A DNA stretch of 64,000 nucleotides, from NCBI GenBank assembly GCA_028023455.1, contig JAQFVV010006294.1:3809001-3873000 (forward strand), given 5' to 3'. Below, piece by piece: positions 59,281 to 64,000 of this stretch; the first letter of the stretch is position 1; every line of letters begins with the position of its first letter. A program made the position numbers and the translations under genes. The notes below the pieces were generated by a model that saw only the letters and a program-made list of their open reading frames with translations, did not search any database and was not told the DNA's origin. This DNA comes from Epiperipatus broadwayi (lineage: Eukaryota; Onychophora; Udeonychophora; Euonychophora; Peripatidae).

Positions 59281-60305
59281 CACAAATCAAATTGTAATTT
59301 GTTGATTTTATTTTACATTTATTATTATCATTTAAATTGTATACGTTAATAAAAAATAATATTTATAAAAGACAATTTTGTTTTGTTTTTATTTTCGCAT
59401 TACAAAAAAGCACAAAAAAATTATTATAATCAATGGCCCGGGAATAGTCATATTTTATAGTTTTAGTGTGAAAACGGCGCCATCTAACGGCATCTTTATC
59501 TATAAGACAAGCACCTAATTAACAATTTAAAAATTAAATAACATGATCTGAAATTAATGTGATGTGAAACAATGAAAAATGATTTTTAAACGAAATTGAA
59601 AATTAAAAAATTAAAGACAAAAATAAGAATTTAATTTTTAATTGTTAGTTTTGATTAAATTTTGCCCAATAGTGGTGAATATGTGTCTTTTTATTATCAT
59701 AAGTCTAAGTTCTTATTTTATTTAAAATTTTTAGTTTACCCTAATGAAAAATGAATTTCTTTGAAAACAAAAATTTCAATTTTAGATCGCTTAGTGAAAT
59801 GTGAAGGAGTAACAGCGATTGGAAAACATTTTAGTTTGGGCGAATGTACTATAAGAGCAATTAAAAAAAATAAAGTTGGCGCTAATTGTATTTCCTCTTG
59901 TGACGAATCTGATGTCTTACTAGTTCACAAATGAACCTGCATATCTTCAAATAGCGATAGTGATTAAAATACTGTACATGTATGAAAAAAATGTAAAATA
60001 CTGTAAATTACACATAAAAATATATTGTTTTGAATAAAATTAAATACTGTAGTTAATAAAAAAAGTTTATCATGTATCAATTTTTTTCAAATTTGAAATT
60101 TCTTATTAGTCATATTTTATTTCCTTTTTTTTTTATTGCGAATTTTAAAGTAATTTTACATTGTTGCTTTGCTTTTATGCGATTTTTGAAAATTATAGTA
60201 CGTATCCCCCATTTTTCAAGGTAAGTTAAGTCTATTTTTGTGCGATTTCTTTTGTGCGCGTTTTCTGAGGAACCTATTTACCACGTAAAATGAGACCCAG
60301 GTGTA

Positions 60306-60640
60306 TAATAATTAAGAAATTATGAATTCAGTTTATATGATAAAATGTTTGAATTGTTTTAAAAATAAGAAAGAGATGTCATATGTTGGGACTACAAAAA
60401 ATAAATTAGCAACTAGATTAAAACAGCATTTAAATGATAAAAATTTTGCTGTTTTGATCATATGATTAAGTTTAAACATAAAGATTTTGAAATAAAGCTT
60501 TTGGAATGTATAAAAGCATACTATAAAAGAATATTAAAGGAAAGAATTTACATTAATGAAATAAAATCTGAATTAAGTAGAATGTTAATGGAAAAGGAAA
60601 AAAAAAAAAAAGATAATATATTTTTTTAATTAAATGATTT
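60306..60640 (+). pseudogene. Penelope-like element 3, GIY-YIG endonuclease domain
   Basis: The frame from ATG 60,322 to 60,465 reads NSVYMIKCLNC...SYVGTTKNKLATRLKQHLND. This supplies the GIY (SVY) and YIG (YVG) motifs and the catalytic Arg of the GIY-YIG family. After a frameshift near 60,450 it continues with FKHKDFEIKLLECIK...LKERIYINEIKSE, which contains the expected Glu. PLEs use this domain to nick target DNA. The domain is complete apart from that frameshift, although the RT is lost. Confidence 0.8.
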
Positions 60641-60925
60641 TTAGGGTATTTTTAGGTAAAAGTATATAGGTAAAAAAAATGTGATAAGATTTTGAGATTG
60701 TTGTAATAGAAAGGGTTTGATAAGTAAAGAGTATTTTATATATATATATATTTTGGGATTGTTTGGAATATTTGATATTTATATTTATTGTTGTATATTT
60801 TTATTTTTCAGTTTCCTTGATAAAGACCATAGTTGAAATGTTGGTGTATATTTATATATTTTTAGAATAATCATATAAAAACAAGATTTAAAAGAAGTTG
60901 GTATATTAAATTATATATATTGAAT
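60395..60925 (+). repeat. Right arm of Penelope-like element 3 (inverted relative to 56,870-57,395)
   Basis: Contains the second half of GIY-YIG and the 3' UTR, and is the inverse of the left arm over about 530 bp. Small indels and substitutions separate the two arms. Confidence 0.85.
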
Positions 60926-63900
60926 TTTGTGAATTATTTTGAAAAGAAAACTGTGTTGTTGATATTTCAATTGATTATTAGCTTTTTTCCAATATATGTA
61001 TTTGTAAGAATTGTTTAAAATCTTATATCACAATTTGAAATACTTAATCTTAGATCAACTATATATTTATATAAACAGAAAAATATTAAAACAGAAACTA
61101 CTTAATAATTGTTAAGTTCATACATAAATCAAAAACGAAGAGTAATAATCAATGATATATTAAATGATGTAAATCAGCCATAAGCTCGAAAACAATTCGT
61201 CTGAGGATAGAAACGTTCTGGATAGAGATTTTAAATATTTTCTCTTAGCGCACTTATTAATTAAGAACTTGTTCAAGCTATTGGTATTTTTAAATACAAG
61301 CTTATAAAAGCAATAACACACTATATATGACTTGCTCTATTGACTACAAGCATATCCATAAAATATTTGCATCAAACATTAAATATACACCAGTATAAAG
61401 ATAAAATAAAAAATAATAATTATTACAGTTACTATAATAATAAATTTTATTAAATAAAATTACAAAAACTATACATATAAATGAATATTGCTGGGGTTTT
61501 TTTTTTTCTTGCAAGAAATTTTTGGATGTAGGAAGGTTGGTGATGAAATGGAATAATGATAGAAGAGTGAATATGTATTTAATAGTGAAAACATATGTAA
61601 GTATTAAGATCTTTGCCAAATTCAAATTAGATATAACATAGAAATAGGTAAAGTGATCTAACAATATCATTTGATCATCATCAATAGAAATTTCCCACTG
61701 CTTGTCACTTTTTTAAGATAATTTATTCTAAAAAATTTAAAAAATGGCAATGACCAATAGATCCTAAGAATCAGTTTGTGGATATAAAATTGATTACTGC
61801 TGTAATGCACATGTTAAAAGTAAGCTAGAAAAGTCATATAATGATCTCCATTAATGCAATTAACTGTGCATTTCATTGCAAAAACACATTTAAAAGTCCA
61901 TATCACATTTAAATATAAATACCAAAAAAAATAAAATATACAATCAGTGGCAGCCTGTGAAGGAACTGCTCTAATACAAAACTGTCACCACAAAGTAAGC
62001 ACAGAAAACAAAACAGAGCATTTCTAATTTTGCAACTGCACAACCATTTTATTTTTCCATAACAAACATTGTTAAAAGATCTAATATATTTTTTGTTGTA
62101 ATTAACACTTACAAATTAACATATAAACATTTATTACAGAAAATGTAACAAAATATAAAAGAAATATTATTTTAAATATTTATTATGACGAGTGTTAATG
62201 CTGAATATATAAAAAAAATTACATTTTCCCAATTGACACTATATATGAAAAAATTGAAATAAAAAGTAACGGTTGATATACTCTTAGATATTATTATTTG
62301 TTAAACAGCAGTTAGTAAAAACAAAAGATACATTAGATCTTCTAACAATGATTGGTATAAAAAAATAAAATGATTGTGTGGTTGCAAATTTAGAAATGAT
62401 CTGTTTTATTTTCCTTGCTTATTTTTTGGAAGCAATTTTGTAATAGAGCACCATTGCGTAAAAACTTCACGGGCTATCACTAATTGTATATTTAATTTTA
62501 AAAAAGGGTTTAATTAGTTGCATTTACATAATAATTATGCAAACTATTGAATTATTGTTATATTATTGATAATAATTTTTTTTTTCTGGGAGTGCTGCAG
62601 CGCTTTTGGACCACACACACACACACTTATGATAAGGAAAAATTTACAAGTTTAACCCAAAACTTAATATTTAAATTAACTAAAAAATGAACTTAATTAT
62701 ATATAAAACAAATTGTCATTATTTTTATAATTGATATAACTTTTTAAAATCTGAATGATGTTTGTTAACTAAGGCAATTTAAAGTCTTTTTCCAGAGGAG
62801 AAAAGTTTAATTGAACAGGCCAAAAAAGGTTATTATAGAAGGCAGATTACATAATATTGGATTTACTGTGAAATTTCATTTAGTACGTTTTATTTTTGGA
62901 ATTCCTATATTTATCAATAAAAAATGGATTTGTGCAATCAATCATATTTATATTTTTACATTTAAACATTAAATTCAGAAAATTCAGAGAAAAAAAGCTT
63001 TTATTCTTTGCTGGATAGTTTTATTAAATCAATATTAGTAAAAGGTCAAAATAGAAATAATAATTTTGGGTCTAAAAATATTGGAAACAATAGTAGTAAT
63101 AGCTATCACAAACACTTTGTTTAGGCATAAAAAATCACTATAAGGGAACTTGAATACACCTATGCTCAAAACAATGGTTTTATGGATTACATTACAGTTA
63201 GAAATGGAAATGTAAAAGAAATTAATATTATATAAGCATTTGAAGGTAGAAATTATTGGTCAAATATAAAACTAAAATGCTTCAAGGTTATAATTTGCAT
63301 TAAAAATAGATTGTATTCAAACATCTTAATAAAAAATTAATTTTATATTCATTCTATAAAAATGATTTTTATTAGCTATTAAAACACTAAAATCAACAAT
63401 TTGGATTTTCACGATTGTAGCATCACTAAGACATGAAATTCTTAAAAAAGTGTATTGTGAACATAAGAAAGTCTGCTTTTATAATCAATAAAAATAATAA
63501 TTCTTATTATCTTTCTGACAGTGAATTAAAAAAAACAACAAATGACATTCTGTATTTGGCAGAATAATTGACTTAAATATGTAACTTCATAAGCAATTAA
63601 GATATTTAAAAGCAGAAGTTCGATAATTGATAAAAAGTGAATGATAAAAAGACTTAAAAACGATTGCTGAAATGAAAATATAACAATAATATAGTTATTT
63701 GTTAATCACAATCACCTAATTTTTTTTTTTAATATATTGAAATTAACATATGGAACTATGGATGGTATTCTTTTATATGATAATAATGATATTTGGAACA
63801 AAAGAAGAGAATATTCAGATTTCTTTTTTAAAGATATATTCATTCTAGCTACTCATTTACATTTAGATAGATATGTGGATTAAGTCAAAGACACTCACTG

Positions 63901-64000
63901 TAATCTTAAAAATAGAAAGTCTATAAGCCCAAGAAAATTTTTTAATCCAATTTTTAAAAATAAACGAAATGTAAAATACTATATTAATTTTCACAGAAAA
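60926..64000. other. AT-rich DNA, no recognisable gene
   Basis: Homopolymers and TA-rich sequence, with a CA microsatellite near 62,613. The 108-codon minus-strand frame at 61,344-61,670 is hydrophobic and rich in Phe and Ile, as expected by chance in such DNA. Nothing else is supported. Confidence 0.5.

Larger units (their letters stand above)
58325..59515. mobile_element. Non-autonomous hAT-like (or Merlin-like) DNA transposon, 1,191 bp
   Basis: Imperfect terminal inverted repeats of about 45 bp: left GGTACTCATCTTAT...GACGCCGTTCTATGGCGC, and inward from the right GGTGCTTGTCTTAT...GATGCCGTTAGATGGCGC. A perfect 8-bp target duplication and an empty site in the sister MITE define it exactly. 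Eight-base duplications are typical of hAT, and also of P and some Merlin elements; the GG terminus fits Merlin better than hAT, so the superfamily is open. The 69-codon frame 58,338-58,547 is not a transposase. The interior holds two tandem-repeat tracts. Confidence 0.85.
57804..60303. mobile_element. Pogo/Tigger-like MITE, copy 2 (2,500 bp with nested insert)
   Basis: Terminal inverted repeats CACCTGTGTCTCGTTTTATG and, inward from the right, CACCTGGGTCTCATTTTACG, with TA on both sides. It is homologous end to end to copy 1 at 36,188-37,453 once the 1,191-bp insert at 58,325-59,515 is removed. It splits Penelope-like element 3 between its thumb and GIY-YIG domain. There is no transposase. 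Confidence 0.88.

Noticed and set aside
61344-61711. Hydrophobic minus-strand frame as a membrane protein or upstream adaptor exon
   Set aside because: Phe- and Ile-rich composition is expected from AT-rich DNA. The acceptor is purine-rich and there is no donor in a sensible place.
62785-62855. Short plus-strand EEKSLIEQAKKGYYRRQIT frame after a TTTTTCCAG acceptor
   Set aside because: Only about 20 codons before a stop and no partner exon.

Overview
This window is AT-rich invertebrate (metazoan) nuclear DNA. It has spliced exons with GT-AG borders, introns up to 17 kb, and transposable elements typical of animal genomes: Penelope-like elements (PLEs), L1/Tx1-like and RTE-like LINEs, gypsy-type LTR elements, a pogo/Tigger-like MITE family and a hAT-like element. 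I see no ribosomal RNA gene, complete tRNA gene, CRISPR array or prokaryotic operon. The species cannot be fixed from sequence alone; a cnidarian or mollusc would fit, as would other AT-rich invertebrates.

The only host gene I can support lies on the minus strand. It is the C-terminal part of a NEMO (IKBKG)/optineurin-type ubiquitin-binding adaptor. Two coiled-coil exons (41,674-41,874 and 41,327-41,593) carry the UBAN motif. They splice in phase 0 across a 17.1-kb intron to the last exon (24,072-24,182), which encodes a CX2CX12HX3C zinc finger and the stop. A possible further upstream exon with two Cys pairs lies at 42,332-42,430.

Layout by region. 1-5,399: a gypsy-like LTR element cut by the left edge, with LTRs about 97% alike, a broken gag and no pol. 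5,400-13,886: AT-rich DNA with tandem and dispersed duplications. 13,887-23,422: an LTR-type element with about 2.9-kb terminal repeats around only 956 bp of non-coding internal DNA; its right repeat holds a nested solo LTR. 24,072-41,874: the host gene. Its large intron contains a hairpin element, a minus-strand PLE split by an L1/Tx1-like LINE with a clear target-site duplication, a second PLE on the plus strand, a Tigger-like MITE and a minus-strand RTE-like LINE. 44,870-46,320: a heavily decayed plus-strand LINE. 47,978-48,500: a tandem duplication. 50,051-52,280: a probable solo LTR. 56,870-60,925: a third PLE with inverted GIY-YIG-containing arms, split by a Tigger-like MITE that is itself split by a hAT-like element with an 8-bp target duplication. 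The rest is AT-rich DNA in which I recognise nothing.

None of the transposon proteins is intact. The best-preserved is the reverse transcriptase of the 29.1-34.5 kb LINE. The strongest evidence here is the nested insertion history, supported by target-site duplications and one occupied/empty site comparison, together with the exon-level identification of the adaptor gene.
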